Part shown: positions 1-9,323 of the stretch, piece by piece | Layout of the letters: every line of letters starts with the position of its first letter | Position numbering within the stretch: position 1 is the first letter of the stretch | DNA from: Chara braunii | Taxonomy: Eukaryota > Streptophyta > Charophyceae > Charales > Characeae | NCBI GenBank assembly: GCA_003427395.1 | Contig: BFEA01000040.1 | Span: 3,973,035-4,008,476 of the forward strand | Direction of reading: 5' to 3' | Length of the DNA: 35,442 nucleotides | The notes under the pieces: model-generated | Database searches by the model: none | What the model was told of the DNA's origin: nothing | What the model saw: only the letters and a program-made list of their open reading frames with translations | Position numbers and translations under genes: made by a program

Positions 1-16
1 CCCCCCCCCCCCCCCC
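1..16. repeat. Poly-C tract at window edge
   Basis: The window opens with 16 consecutive C. It precedes the first LINE endonuclease and may be part of that element's leader or an older simple repeat. The window edge prevents a decision. Confidence 0.7.
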
Positions 17-61
17 TTCCTTGCTCGTTCTCCCCCCACTTAGGATGCAGCCCCAATGGGC

Positions 62-861
62 AGTAAAACTGGCTCGAGTAGACATAAATATCCGCTCTCC
101 GAATGTCAATGGCCTCATACAGGCCACACAAACAAAAGAGGATGCATCTGGGATATGCTCAGAGGCACAAACAAGAGGTTGTGGGCAGATGCAATCTACA
201 TTCAAGAAATGCACCTGCAAGATACGTCAGTACACACAGCAAAGGCCAAAGCAATCTGGTCATACGCGTCCTTCACAACACATGCAATAGATAGAGCATC
301 GGCGGGGGCCTCCATCCTCGAAACTCAAGCCACTGTGTGAATCTGACAAACTGCAAGGAAGATGGGTATCCCTGAAAGTGGAGTTCGAGGAAGACGAGTT
401 CTATCTGGTCATCGTGCATGCGCCTAACGACCCCATATCTAAGGTGGATTTTTGGCTCTCCCTCCACCAACAACTGTTGGACGATGCCCTTATCATATTG
501 GCGGGAGACTTCAACACTGCGCTCGACCCTGTGATGGACCGCAGATCCACGTATCGACGACAGGATCAGGCATCCCCGTCATCAGCCCCCCCTTGGCCCG
601 GATGTCCTCATCCGCAGACAGATTATGGTGGACACGCAACTTCAAGATGCATACCGATTGCTGCATCCTGCCCAAAAAGCCTTCACTTGTTTGTCCTCCA
701 GGGGCGACCAGGGTCTGGCTAACTCACGAATTGACCTTACACCAGTGTCCAATGATCTGATGGGGCTAGTCACCATGATAGAGATAACAACTATCAGTCT
801 ATGTAAGTCTTTTGACCACAGGATGATAACACTGGGACTCTCATTCCGCAATCATATCTAA
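62..861 (+). pseudogene. LINE 1 endonuclease domain (APE/EEP family), broken
   Basis: This is the nicking endonuclease of a LINE, which cuts target DNA to prime reverse transcription. Landmarks occur in family order but across frames: a start-of-domain motif like NVNGL near position 100, QEMHLQ (the QExHL metal-binding motif, with M for T) near 205-225, the catalytic GDFN near 505-515, then SRID near 725 and a DHR motif near 815-825 corresponding to the terminal SDH box. At least three frame changes are needed to link them. The spacing matches an endonuclease of roughly 230-260 residues. No start codon can be assigned because the N-terminus is disrupted. Confidence 0.82.
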
Positions 862-867
862 CGAGGG

Positions 868-1490
868 ACGGGCTTCTACAAACTCAACACCTCCCAACTC
901 CCCCTCCCTAAATTCAAACACTTAATTAAGGAATTATGGGAATTCTGGCAAACTCAAAAACCCGAATCTGGGGAGAGGGCACATTGGTTCAACAAAGGTC
1001 TCACGCAGCTGAGGGAGAGAGCTAAAAAATTCTTCATCCAGCATGCCAGAGACCGAAAAGCCTTCCTGGAGAGCCTCATGCAAGACCTCGAAGAATGGGA
1101 TGATGAGCTGATGAAAGACCCCCTACACCGCCCCTCATATCACAGATTACAAGATGCTCGCGACCACCTCCAGGATTAGTTAGATAGACAGGCGCAGGCA
1201 TGGAGAGTGCAGGCCGAGATAAAGAAAAAACACACCGGAAGAACAATGACAAAGACTTTTTTTAACAAGGCCAAAGCAAGATCGAGGACGATTACTGTTC
1301 CCAAACTTAACCACCTGCTGGACAGCAACGCCCTGTCGGCAACCAATGCTTACACAATAGTGGACTTCGAGGCCACGTACTACGAAAACCTCTTTACATC
1401 TGAAACGTCTGGCAAACACCCAGATGAGGTCCACCAAGAGAGAGACGCACTGCTGAAAACCATTCAATCTCGCCTGACACAAGACCGAAG
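868..1490 (+). pseudogene. LINE 1 connector between endonuclease and RT
   Basis: The open frame beginning GFYKLN at 868 runs with one in-frame stop cluster (about 1177-1186) into a frame open until 1542. The content is charged and helical (repeated KELWEFW-, RERAKKF- and DLEEWDDE-like stretches), as in the linker of plant LINE ORF2 proteins. Near its end come a YYENLFTSE stretch and an ISPKEVWEAL stretch, which resemble the usual lead-in to the RT domain in this class. It has no independent function; it is the middle of the ORF2 polyprotein. Confidence 0.7.
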
Positions 1491-2430
1491 GGACGCTCTG
1501 GACAAGCCCATATCCCCCAAGGAGGTATGGGAGGCACTGTAAGGTATGGAAGATGAGAAAACACCCGGAATCGACTCTTTCCCGAAATAATTCTAGGTGC
1601 AGTTATGGGACCTTTTGCGCCACGATATCATGGAGTTAATAAAGGCAATACAAAAAGAGGGTTCCTTTGGAGGGATGATTGGTCAGGGTGTCACAACCCT
1701 CCTTTTCAAGAAAGGGGATAGAGAGAACGTAAGGAACTACAGACCTATTACTCTTCTCCCTATCCCCTACAAATTGGTGGCCAAAGTCCTCACCAATAGA
1801 CTGCTACCCTTGATGAACTTACTGATCCACCCGGATCAAACGGGATTTATGCCCAATCGCAATATTCACTATTATCCAGGACAATATTCTCCTGGTCAAC
1901 GAGACCATCAAATACGCCCGTCAGAGAAAAGTCAAAGCGGCAATCCTCTTTATAGACTTTGAAAAGGTGTACGATCACGTTGATTGGGACTTTCTCAACA
2001 TGTGCCTGGCAAAAATGAACTTTGGTCCGTCCTTTTGTCAATGGGTGCACCTTCTCCACAGGTCGGCCACGACTAACATAATGCTCAATGGTCACCTCTC
2101 ACCGCCCATCCATCTTTAGAGATCGGTGCGTCAGGGAGACCCCATTGCACCCTTGTTATTCGTCATTGTCATGGAGGCCTTGACATCTATGATCCGATCT
2201 CACCCTCAAATCAGCAAAGTGCCTATCCCAGACATACCCCAGCATCTCATACCTGTGACATCGCTCTTTGCAGATGACCTCACAGTTCTCATGCGTGCTG
2301 ATCCAACCAGCCTCCAAGCCCTCACCCAAGTCATACACCTTTTTTCATTGGCGGCAGACATGAAGGTCAATTGGGGCTCCAACACAGAGGGGTGGTGGCT
2401 CCACCCACACTGAGAACCCCCCCCACCCGA
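1488..2430 (+). pseudogene. LINE 1 reverse transcriptase domain, frameshifted
   Basis: This RT would copy the element's RNA at the nicked target. Visible RT blocks in order: KTPGIDSFP (block 0) near 1560-1580, LLFKKGDRENVRNYRPITLL near 1700-1760, NRLLPLMN with HPDQTGFMPNRN near 1797-1860, then after a frame change near 1862-1940 FIDFEKVYDHVDWDFL (motif A), an in-frame stop at about 2118, RQGDPIAPLLFVIVMEAL (motif B) at 2129-2180, and the catalytic FADDL box at about 2267-2281. Motif A has V for A in the usual EKAYD. All catalytic aspartates are present, but the reading frame is broken at least twice. Confidence 0.9.
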
Positions 2431-4542
2431 ACCAAGTGTAGCACGGGTCCGCAAAGAAGAAGCCATAAGGATTTTGGGTGTGAGACTGACAGTGAAGGGA
2501 CCCCCGGCCAACCATGGCGACATGTTGGTCAATATGGCAGTGGACCGGTAGGCCAAATGGGAAGGATTGCACACATCATTGGTGGGACGCGCCTTGGCAA
2601 TTAACAGTGTCATCCTCGCGGCCATATAGTACAAATTGGCAGTATGGCCACTAAGTAAATAACAGCATGCCAGACTGAAGAAGGCACTCACAACATATCT
2701 GTGGAAAAATAGTGTGAAAACCCAACATTGTCTCAATAGAGTGAAATGGGAGGTGGTCACAGCCCAGGACTAAAGGGGGGTTGGGGATTCTGGACCCTCA
2801 GAGAGAGAGCGAGACACTCATCTTTAAGGTCCTTATCCAACTACTAATGGGGAATGATATCCCTTGGGAGCCGCTGGCCTGTCTGCAAATTGCCAGCCTG
2901 GTCCCACAATCATAGGTGCCTGGAACAGTGCATCCGTTCCAATGGCTGACAAATAACCACTGGTCCATTCCAGTGCCTCCGAAGCAAGCGCAATCAGAGA
3001 GTCCAACACATGCAACAAAGTTGGACATGTCGGTGGATCTACTCTGGCCCTACATGCTCAAACTTTGGAGGCGGAAAGGGCCACAACAGAAACCCCCCCC
3101 AACAAATGGCATGATGTATGGAGGCAATTTGGCAACCCGCTTATCCTTCAAGAAACAGGCGGTCCATTTCCCCTTACTACGAACTCTCTATGGCTCAATT
3201 GGACCATAAAAAGAGTTTTCACAGTAGGGGACATGTGGGACGAGGAGAGTGGGGATTGGGCAACCCCCGACCAGCTCCAAAACAAACTCAAGTATGTCAA
3301 AAATATTGAAGCAAAAGCCGGTTTGCTAAGAGAGGTCCTCCCTCTCGCCTGGTGCCTGACCCTGCAGAAGAGCCCGATAGTCGAAAAAGACGACTGGGTG
3401 GTTAGATATTCAGACTTGACCATCCCCCCCGTCATCTTTAAAGTCAAAAACAATGTGGATGGTGTCTGTGCGTTGGAAGCCTATGAACCACAAATGCCTG
3501 GGTGAAGTTTTCCAAACTAACAAAGAATGACGACTTGGACTCTGTACATGGGTGGGACGGTTTGATGCAGGTGAGGGTGGTAGGAGATTCACAAAACAGC
3601 CACCACATATTTCAGCCAGCCACGCCTGTGGTCAAAATCCCCTTTGACCCGACTGAGTGGGAATGACCAGACACTCGACCTATGCAAATATGGGAGTACA
3701 CGATCAAAGGGGGATACGGAGCATCGCAACAAGACCAGCAAATCAACAACACAATTGCAGATAGATGGGCATGCGACTCGCCGTTCGAACCAAAACTGTC
3801 ACAATCTTTCACCTGGTCCAGATTTGCGAAGATCATGCCGACAAGCCACAGGTCTCTGCAGTGGCAGATCTTGCACCGTTGCCTCCCCACCCCCGACTGA
3901 CTTGTCTCTAGAACAGATGTGGAACAAAAAGGGGAGTTGTCTCCCATTTGTGCATACTACATAAGAACTCAGATGTCGGCCCGTGCGACCCCCGAGCACT
4001 GCCTGTTGGCATGTCCAATGGTCACCCAACTGTAGCAGTGGTGGAACGCTGACTTCCACTCCCTCACAGGTTATCATATCCCTTGGGACGTTCGTCTTCT
4101 GCTCCTGGGAGACAACTGCCACTTGCAGGCACACTGGTCCCCATTCGCGACCAACCTGTTTTCATATACACGGTTGCACATCCTTATGCTGGCTTGGAGG
4201 GCCAGATGCTCCTTTGAAAGAAAGGAGCACCAATTCGACCTGCAACAGGCACAACAAACTATCGAAGAACAGATCGGGACCAAGACTCGAGAAGCATGGA
4301 GGTCAATGAAAAGCGACCTTCTTGAGGAGAAAGACTTCACCGCCATGCAAGCAATCCGAGACTCCTACATGCTGACCTGGCAGGATCCTAACAAAATATT
4401 ATCTGAACTAGACACCGCCCTCAATATCACGTGGAAACCTTGGAGGAACACGGAACCCAGATGGCAAAGGAGACCCTTCTCCGAATTCCAAGTCCCTTAC
4501 CTCCAACCCAACTTTGTCCTCCTTTCGTCTCCTCAAGCATAA
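2431..4542 (+). pseudogene. LINE 1 C-terminal region of ORF2, heavily decayed
   Basis: Downstream of the RT the plus strand still reads in pieces as the C-terminal part of a LINE ORF2. From 2436 a frame shows an ILGVRL motif and then VGRALAINSVILAAI, corresponding to the conserved segment after the RT thumb in plant L1-like elements. 3065-3505 encodes 146 residues with W-rich motifs (DVWRQFGNP, DMWDEESGDW). 4123-4542 encodes a charged helical end (RARCSFERKEHQFDLQQAQ). Stops and frame changes separate the pieces. I see no convincing CCHC knuckle. The assignment rests on order and context; the middle (2780-3060, 3510-4120) is too decayed to name. Confidence 0.62.
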
Positions 4543-4930
4543 CATGTCAGAGGCCACCTTCTCGTCCCCCCTCTCCCCCCCCCTCTTCCCTTCCCCGCCC
4601 GCCTTTCCGTCCCTTCCCTTACCCCCCTTCCCTCCCCTATCTAACCGCCCGCTGGGGACAATACGAGCAATGGGATCGATCCCTCAGACTGTGCAAGGTG
4701 CATGGACAACTATGGAGGACTGGTGACTAATAGACATAAAGACAACGACCACTGCACGAAGGACCGACATGAGTCTACCTGCAACGAACTCAGACCCGAA
4801 GGACAGACATGCGTCGGCTTGAGGACAACGGTCACGATCAGCAAACCCTATGGGTTTAAGGTTGAAAGCTTGCAATGAAGGAGTCCAATGGAACTTCATT
4901 GGGGAAGGAGAACACATAAAAATTGATTTG
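4543..4930 (+). other. Probable LINE 1 3' untranslated region
   Basis: After the last LINE 1 frame there is a pyrimidine-rich stretch (about 4551-4640, runs of C with T) and then mixed sequence without coding signal. It contains no A-tail. I read it as the 3' UTR, possibly truncated by or merged with the 5' part of LINE 2. Confidence 0.4.
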
Positions 4931-5175
4931 TGTGACGAATGAAGCTACGAACGTGCTTTGTACTGGTTTAACAGGATATAGGGTGTAAAGGGTTTTATAA
5001 GGACAGACATAGTAATAATCAAACAGAGGGGCTGTTTAAATAGGGTTGGGTTAATAGATGAATTATGGGCTCCAAAAAAGGGAAGGGTGACACTAGCAGC
5101 TCCATGGGACAAAGGAGTCTCAGGATGAGACAATAATGACCACAGCCTTAGGAAACACCAAACAACAATCTCAGT

Positions 5176-5324
5176 GTTACAAGATGTATTAATGAGACGC
5201 TGGACCCGGTTTCCAGCAGGTGCCGCTCCCCACCAATAGATGGAGCAACCCGAAAGGTAAGCCCTCAATTATAGAGATATCACAAGGGCTATTCTCGCAA
5301 AAAAAAAAAAAAAAAGTTACAGAT
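5176..5324 (+). mobile_element. 130-bp poly-A retroposon inserted in LINE 2, with TSD
   Basis: The insert is 5186-5315. It ends in 17 A (5299-5315) and is flanked by GTTACAAGAT (5176-5185) and GTTACAGAT (5316-5324), an imperfect TSD that also restores the LINE endonuclease frame (LQ|DYNWD). The insert carries the stem GCTGG/CCAGC (5199-5203 with 5213-5217) followed by a CCCCACCAATAGATGGAG box, both shared with the poly-A elements ending at 25534 and at 21389. The last 50 bp before its tail differ from those relatives. It is probably 5'-truncated and was moved by a LINE machinery. Confidence 0.8.
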
Positions 5325-5945
5325 TACAATTGGGACCACAATAATAAATGGTTATGGGTGCGTTTCCAAGTGGGCTCTGAGAATTGGGTTATTTTCAACA
5401 TTTATGTTCCGACGACACAATCAGCTCGTTTGAAACTTTTTCATTCCCCCCCATCATGGCTTTTGCCAGACGTGGATCACTTGGTCCTGGGGGGTGATTG
5501 GAACATTACCATGCTCCCTGGGACTGACTCCCCTCGTCTGGGGCCTTTATCCCGAGACTCGGTGAGGCTTTCCAATTTTCTCCAAAACTCAGGATTTATT
5601 GATGCCTATCGCCTGATATATCCTTGCGACAGATCATACACATGGTTTGCGTCAGGGTCGATGTGTCAAACATGTCTGCCTTCTAGCCGTATAGACGGTA
5701 TAGGTATGTTCTTTGTGGCAGATGAACTGCCCCCGCTTATTTTCAAATGCAACGTGGTTCCTTATGATGGTTCTGGTCGCTTACCTTTATTTCTAGAGTT
5801 TTTTATACACCCGACAATAAGGGCGAGATTAGATCGGGTCACACTTCCCAAATGGGTAGTGTCCTCACAATTGATGGCGCACTTCATGAACGAATTCTGG
5901 CCCAAATGGTGCCAAACACGACCGCAAAAGGTGGCGAGGTCCTAG
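5316..5945 (+). pseudogene. LINE 2 endonuclease domain (APE/EEP family)
   Basis: The frame encodes WLWVRFQVGSENWVIFNIYVP followed by the GDWN catalytic motif (about 5497-5508), then DAYRLIYP, SYTWFASGS and SRIDGIGMFF, the order of a LINE endonuclease from its middle to near its C-terminus. The open frame also extends upstream through the poly-A of the inserted retroposon, giving an artificial run of lysines and about 30 foreign residues at its N-terminus; those residues do not belong to the LINE. The usual terminal SDH motif is replaced (YDGSGRLPLFLEF). The N-terminal part should lie before 5176 but has a stop near 5126. Confidence 0.85.
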
Positions 5946-6379
5946 CAAACGCAGTTTAAAGAGGACATGGCCGTTGTAGTTTGTAGGGTCACATAGTAGC
6001 ATCCTGACGAGTTTGCTTTGATGACAGAGCTTGAACGAGCCAGACAGAACTGAACTTATGTCGGTTTGCTTGCAATGAGAGAGAGCACATCGAACGTGAA
6101 TTTCTTGGTTAGTCAAAGGAGAGCGTATGACGACGGCGTTTTTTGGCAGCCGAAAAAACCTGCTTCAAGCTTATTTAATATCGTCATTGAGCCATCCTCT
6201 TAACAATCAGGCCCCATTGGCTGAAATGACTCCACTGATCATCACATACGCCAAACTTTTTTATTAGCACCTGCTCACATCCCATACCCAGTATACAGTT
6301 GGACAACTGTTACTGAACCTCCAGGAAACAATATGGACCACTCTGGATCGTCATTTGACGGACCACTCTGGATCGTCAT
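5946..6379 (+). pseudogene. LINE 2 connector region with 25-bp duplication
   Basis: Between endonuclease and RT no long frame survives. A tandem duplication of 25 bp (6335-6359 and 6360-6384) sits just before the RT frame. As 25 is not a multiple of three, it shifts the frame between connector and RT. Confidence 0.6.
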
Positions 6380-6384
6380 TTGAC
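6335..6384 (+). repeat. Perfect 25-bp tandem duplication
   Basis: Two identical adjacent 25-mers begin at 6335 and 6360 (starting GGACCACTCTGG), and a further GGACCA follows at 6385. Identity of the two units implies a recent slippage or end-joining event within LINE 2. Confidence 0.95.
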
Positions 6385-7240
6385 GGACCAACAGAGATTG
6401 CGATTAGAAGCACATATAACAATTGAAGAAGTGGTGCGAGCAAGCAAATATATTCCCCCGCGTAAAACTCCGGGGATGGATCGCTTGCCGACCACATTTT
6501 TACAACGTTTTTTCCCCTATCTATACCCTGATCTTTTGAAAATGATGCAAGCCATATGGAATGGATCCCCCCCATCACAAGCAATGTTACAACTTACAAG
6601 GAATAATAACTTGTATATACAAAAAAGGAGAAGTGACTAATATACGAAACTAACGACCGACCACATTATGTCGAGTCTCTATAAAACTTTTGGAAACATT
6701 TTGGCTCATCGGTTACAAACTGCCATGACATCTCTAATTCATCCATCGCAAATAGGGTTTTTGCAAGGTAGACAAATATTGCACAATGTAGTGTTTGTCG
6801 AGCAACTTATGGAAATGGTTGGGTCAGGGGAAGAACAAATTGCTATTCTTTTGTTGGACCTTGAAAAAGCTTACGACAGGGTTGGCTGGGAGTTCTTGCA
6901 GGCAACCTTGATAAGTTTCGGTTTTGGTCCGCTGTTTGCACGAGCAGTTGTTTCACTGCTCACCACAACAACTTCGTTATTATGTATTAACGGAGCGTTG
7001 TCCACCCATATTGCCCTCACCCGGTCGGTGCAACAGGGTTGCCCGGTCGCATCTTATACGTTATACGTCTTGTATGTGAAAGTAATGCACGGAATGGTAA
7101 GAGCAAACCCTGAAGTACTTGGACTTTTGCTACCTTTTGGGGACAGATTCAAAACTGAAGCCTTTGCGGATGACTCAGTCGCACTCACCCCGTTAGATGA
7201 CGCAACGTTCCAAGCACTCCAACAAGCCCAAGGCTATTGA
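6380..7240 (+). pseudogene. LINE 2 reverse transcriptase domain, truncated
   Basis: Two consecutive frames cover most of an RT. The first (6380-6640) has IPPRKTPGMDRLPTTFLQRF, the block-0 motif. The second (6668-7240) has YKTFGNILAHRLQ, HPSQIGFLQGRQI, then LLLDLEKAYDRVGWEFL (motif A), RSVQQGCPVASYTLYVLYV (motif B; the usual GDPLSP is replaced by GCPVAS) and FADDSVAL (catalytic box, about 7163-7180). A stop and short gap separate the two frames near 6640-6668, where the expected KGDRxxxxNxRPI block is degraded. The domain ends at the junction with gypsy sequence, so the thumb and C-terminal region are missing. Confidence 0.9.
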
Positions 7241-7277
7241 CCCTGTTATCGCCTCGTAGACACACATAGACCCATCA

Positions 7278-7712
7278 ATGATCTGTTTGAGAAAATTTAA
7301 TGTGTCTGAATCCTTAGAAGATTTACAAAGTGAGTGGTCAGGGAAGGACCACAGAGACTCTTGGGTGATGATCAACAAAGGTCCTAGGGGTGAACATTTT
7401 GTAGTAGAGGTTGATGTAGGTGGCTGCAAAGTGGGCGCCTTCGCAGACATAGGCTCTACACAAAACTTCATCAGTCGTGCTTCAAGTTGTGTGGACAAAC
7501 TGCACTTAGGGGACCAAGTGCAGCGGCTAAGCAGATTTGTAGCATCGAGGTTAGCCAACAAGCATAGTATGATTGTCCAAGACTATGTCAAGGACGCAGT
7601 CTGCACCTTCTCTTGTGGAGGAGGGGAACTGAGACACAGGATATCATTCCTTGTTAGTGACGAGCTGCCATTCAATATACTACTAGGCATGTACTACCTC
7701 GAGGTTGCTTAA
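7278..7712 (+). pseudogene. Gypsy aspartic protease region
   Basis: The frame encodes a retropepsin-like domain: VEVDVGGCKVGAFADIGSTQNFIS (about 7400-7475, split here over the active loop) and further on LPFNILLGMYYLEVA, matching the ILLGMPWL-type second conserved block of plant gypsy proteases. The active-site triad is D-I-G (7446-7454) where the family has D-S/T-G, so the copy would be inactive. The beginning (ICLRKFN...) may be the end of gag or a linker. The frame ends in a stop after the second block, where the family continues into RT. Confidence 0.78.
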
Positions 7713-7974
7713 CCTCAATTCGATTGGGATAGGAAGGTGATGATCCACAAGTTGTCTAATGGAAGAATCGTTAGACTGCAGAAGTTTAAAACTAGCAGTC
7801 TAGTGGAGAACTATGGCTGCATGTGTGTATTTTCTTTCTATAACTATTATAAGTTGAATCACAAGGAGGGCATGTACCTATTTTTTATCTATGAGAAAGG
7901 GGAGGCCGTAAAATCACCCCCGAGATAAAAACAGTCGTTGCTCAATATCCTAACCTTTTTTAGGAGCCTAGGGT
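7713..7974 (+). pseudogene. Gypsy protease-RT linker, decayed
   Basis: In related elements a short linker joins protease and RT. Here a 63-residue frame (7737-7928, beginning MMIHKLSNGRIVRLQ) fits the first part of that linker, followed by stops around 7926-7964. A K- and Y-rich insertion-like stretch gives it no recognisable domain. Confidence 0.5.
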
Positions 7975-8761
7975 TGTGGTAGAAAGGGAGGTGGTCCATG
8001 CAATAGAAATCATCCCTCGTAGCAAAGTACCTGGAGGACAGATCTATAGGATGTCTCATGAGGAGTTAGATGAGCTCCGCCGCTAGCTCAAGGAGTTCAC
8101 ATAGAAAGGTTGGATTCGGCCTAGTATGTCCCCTTATGGAGCGCCAGTTCTCTTCGTCCCAAAGAAAGGGGGGACCCTAAGGATGTGCATTGACTATAGA
8201 GGTCGCAATGACATCACCGTTAAAAACGCAAAGCCTCTACCCCGGATCGATGACCTTTTGGATAGAGTGCAGGGATGTCGGTACTTCACAAAGATAGATT
8301 TGAAGTCCGAGTACCATCAAATTGTCATTAGACCTTATGGTCAACATAAAACCGTTTTTCATATCAGGTACGGTTTGTACGAGTTTCTGGTGATGCCTTT
8401 TGGACTATGCCATGCCCCGGGTACATTTCAGCACGCAATGAGTTTCATATTTTATAACTACTTAGATAAGTTTATCGTCGTGTACGTCGACGATATCCTA
8501 ATTTTTAGTAGGACTGTAGAGGAGCACGTCGAGCACTTAAAAATAGTGCTAGGACTCATAAGACAACACCAGTATAAGGTAAACTTGGAAAAATACGAAA
8601 TCGGTCGCACCAAGATCTTATACATGGGGCATGTAATCTCCGCGGAAGGGTTAAGGCCTAACGATGCTAAAGTGGTCAGCATACATGACTGCCCAGACCT
8701 CGGACTGTTACTGAGGTCCGATCGTTTTGGGGGATGGCGGGCTACAACCGCCCGTTTGTAA
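7975..8761 (+). pseudogene. Gypsy reverse transcriptase domain, nearly intact
   Basis: The lead-in HAIEIIPRSKVPGGQIYRM and a DELRR/LKEFT stretch with two stops (about 8084 and 8102) precede an open frame from 8126. RT blocks: [48 protein letters not shown] (motif A), [20 protein letters not shown] (motif B) and [11 protein letters not shown] with the catalytic YVDD at 8483-8494. [20 protein letters not shown] marks the thumb. A frameshift near 8690 scrambles the end, where another frame still shows the usual AGYYRRFVKNYS-like sequence around 8735-8775. The length fits the family. Confidence 0.95.
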
Positions 8762-9297
8762 AGAACTATAGTACTATAACTTCCCCATTAACCGACCTAA
8801 GCCGCCTCGACACCCCTTGGGAGTGGACCGAAGAGTGAGAGGTATCCTTCAAGAAATTGAAGTATGCCCTGACACACTATGAAGTCCTCAAACTTTCGGA
8901 TCCTGAGCAACCCTTTGTAGTGACCACGGACGCCAGACAATATGGCATAGGCGTGGTTCTTGCGCAAAAGAAAGGGAAAAAGTTGAGGTCCATTGAGTAC
9001 ATGAGTAAAAAGATGTTATCTCAAAAACTAGCTAAGTCCACGTACGACTGAGAGCTATATGCCCTCTATAGAGCGCTAGTCCATTAGAGGCACCACCTCC
9101 TAGGCAAATTCTTCTATGTGAGATTTGACCATGAAACCTTGCGCCGAATCAAGACACAGTCTGCACTCTCAGATGCCTTAAAAAGGTGGATTGAAGTCAT
9201 AAACATGTATGACTTCAAGCTTGACCCTGCAAAGGGAGAATACAATAAGGTGGTTGATTCACTATCGCGAAAGGCAGATTATCTGGGCGCTATCGTA
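8762..9297 (+). pseudogene. Gypsy RNase H domain
   Basis: The RNase H would degrade the RNA strand after reverse transcription. Visible: TPWEWTEE then a stop (8836-8838), FKKLKYALTHYEVL, VTTDARQYGIGVVLAQKKG with the first catalytic D, SIEYMSKKML, then after a stop ELYALYRALVH with the catalytic E, a stop in the following HxxHHLLGK segment, DHETLRRIKTQ, and KVVDSLSRKADYLGA with the last catalytic D (VVDSLSR; usually VADALSR). Three in-frame stops interrupt it. The domain ends abruptly after GAIV at 9297, at the edge of the large insertion. Confidence 0.92.
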
Positions 9298-9323
9298 CCA
9301 AATACCCTTACAAGGGTATTTGG
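9298..9323. repeat. Perfect palindrome at left edge of the 7-kb insertion
   Basis: CCAAATACCCTT (9298-9309) and AAGGGTATTTGG (9312-9323) are exact reverse complements separated by AC. The palindrome begins exactly where the RNase H frame loses homology, so it may be the insertion's end or the scar of an excised element. Confidence 0.9.

Larger units (their letters stand above)
17..4930 (+). mobile_element. LINE-type non-LTR retrotransposon, decayed (LINE 1)
   Basis: Reading left to right on the plus strand there is an AP-type endonuclease, a connector, a reverse transcriptase and a long C-terminal part, the order of the ORF2 protein of plant L1-like LINEs. All parts share one strand but shift between frames and contain stops, so the copy is dead. 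No ORF1 is visible; it would lie before the window or is absent. Neither a poly-A tail nor a TSD is visible, so the right boundary (about 4930) is an estimate from where LINE 2 seems to begin. Confidence 0.85.
4931..7240 (+). mobile_element. Second LINE-type retrotransposon (LINE 2), interrupted and 3'-truncated
   Basis: A second, different LINE lies on the same strand. Endonuclease and RT blocks are recognisable, but the C-terminal part and 3' end are missing: the sequence passes into a gypsy protease region at about 7240. Its endonuclease reading frame continues across the small retroposon at 5186-5315 once the TSD is recognised, so LINE 2 sequence is present on both sides of that insertion. 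The left limit is uncertain; about 4931 is a guess. Confidence 0.75.
7241..9297 (+). mobile_element. Ty3/gypsy chromovirus, left part (PR-RT-RNase H)
   Basis: Protease, RT and RNase H follow each other as in gypsy pol. No gag and no 5' LTR are seen before the protease: the sequence changes from LINE 2 directly into pol near 7240, so the 5' end is lost. The right part (integrase, chromodomain) resumes at about 16311; the protein stops after DYLGAIV at 9297 and continues with TEFGISDDV there, so both pieces come from one element split by later insertion. Confidence 0.88.
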
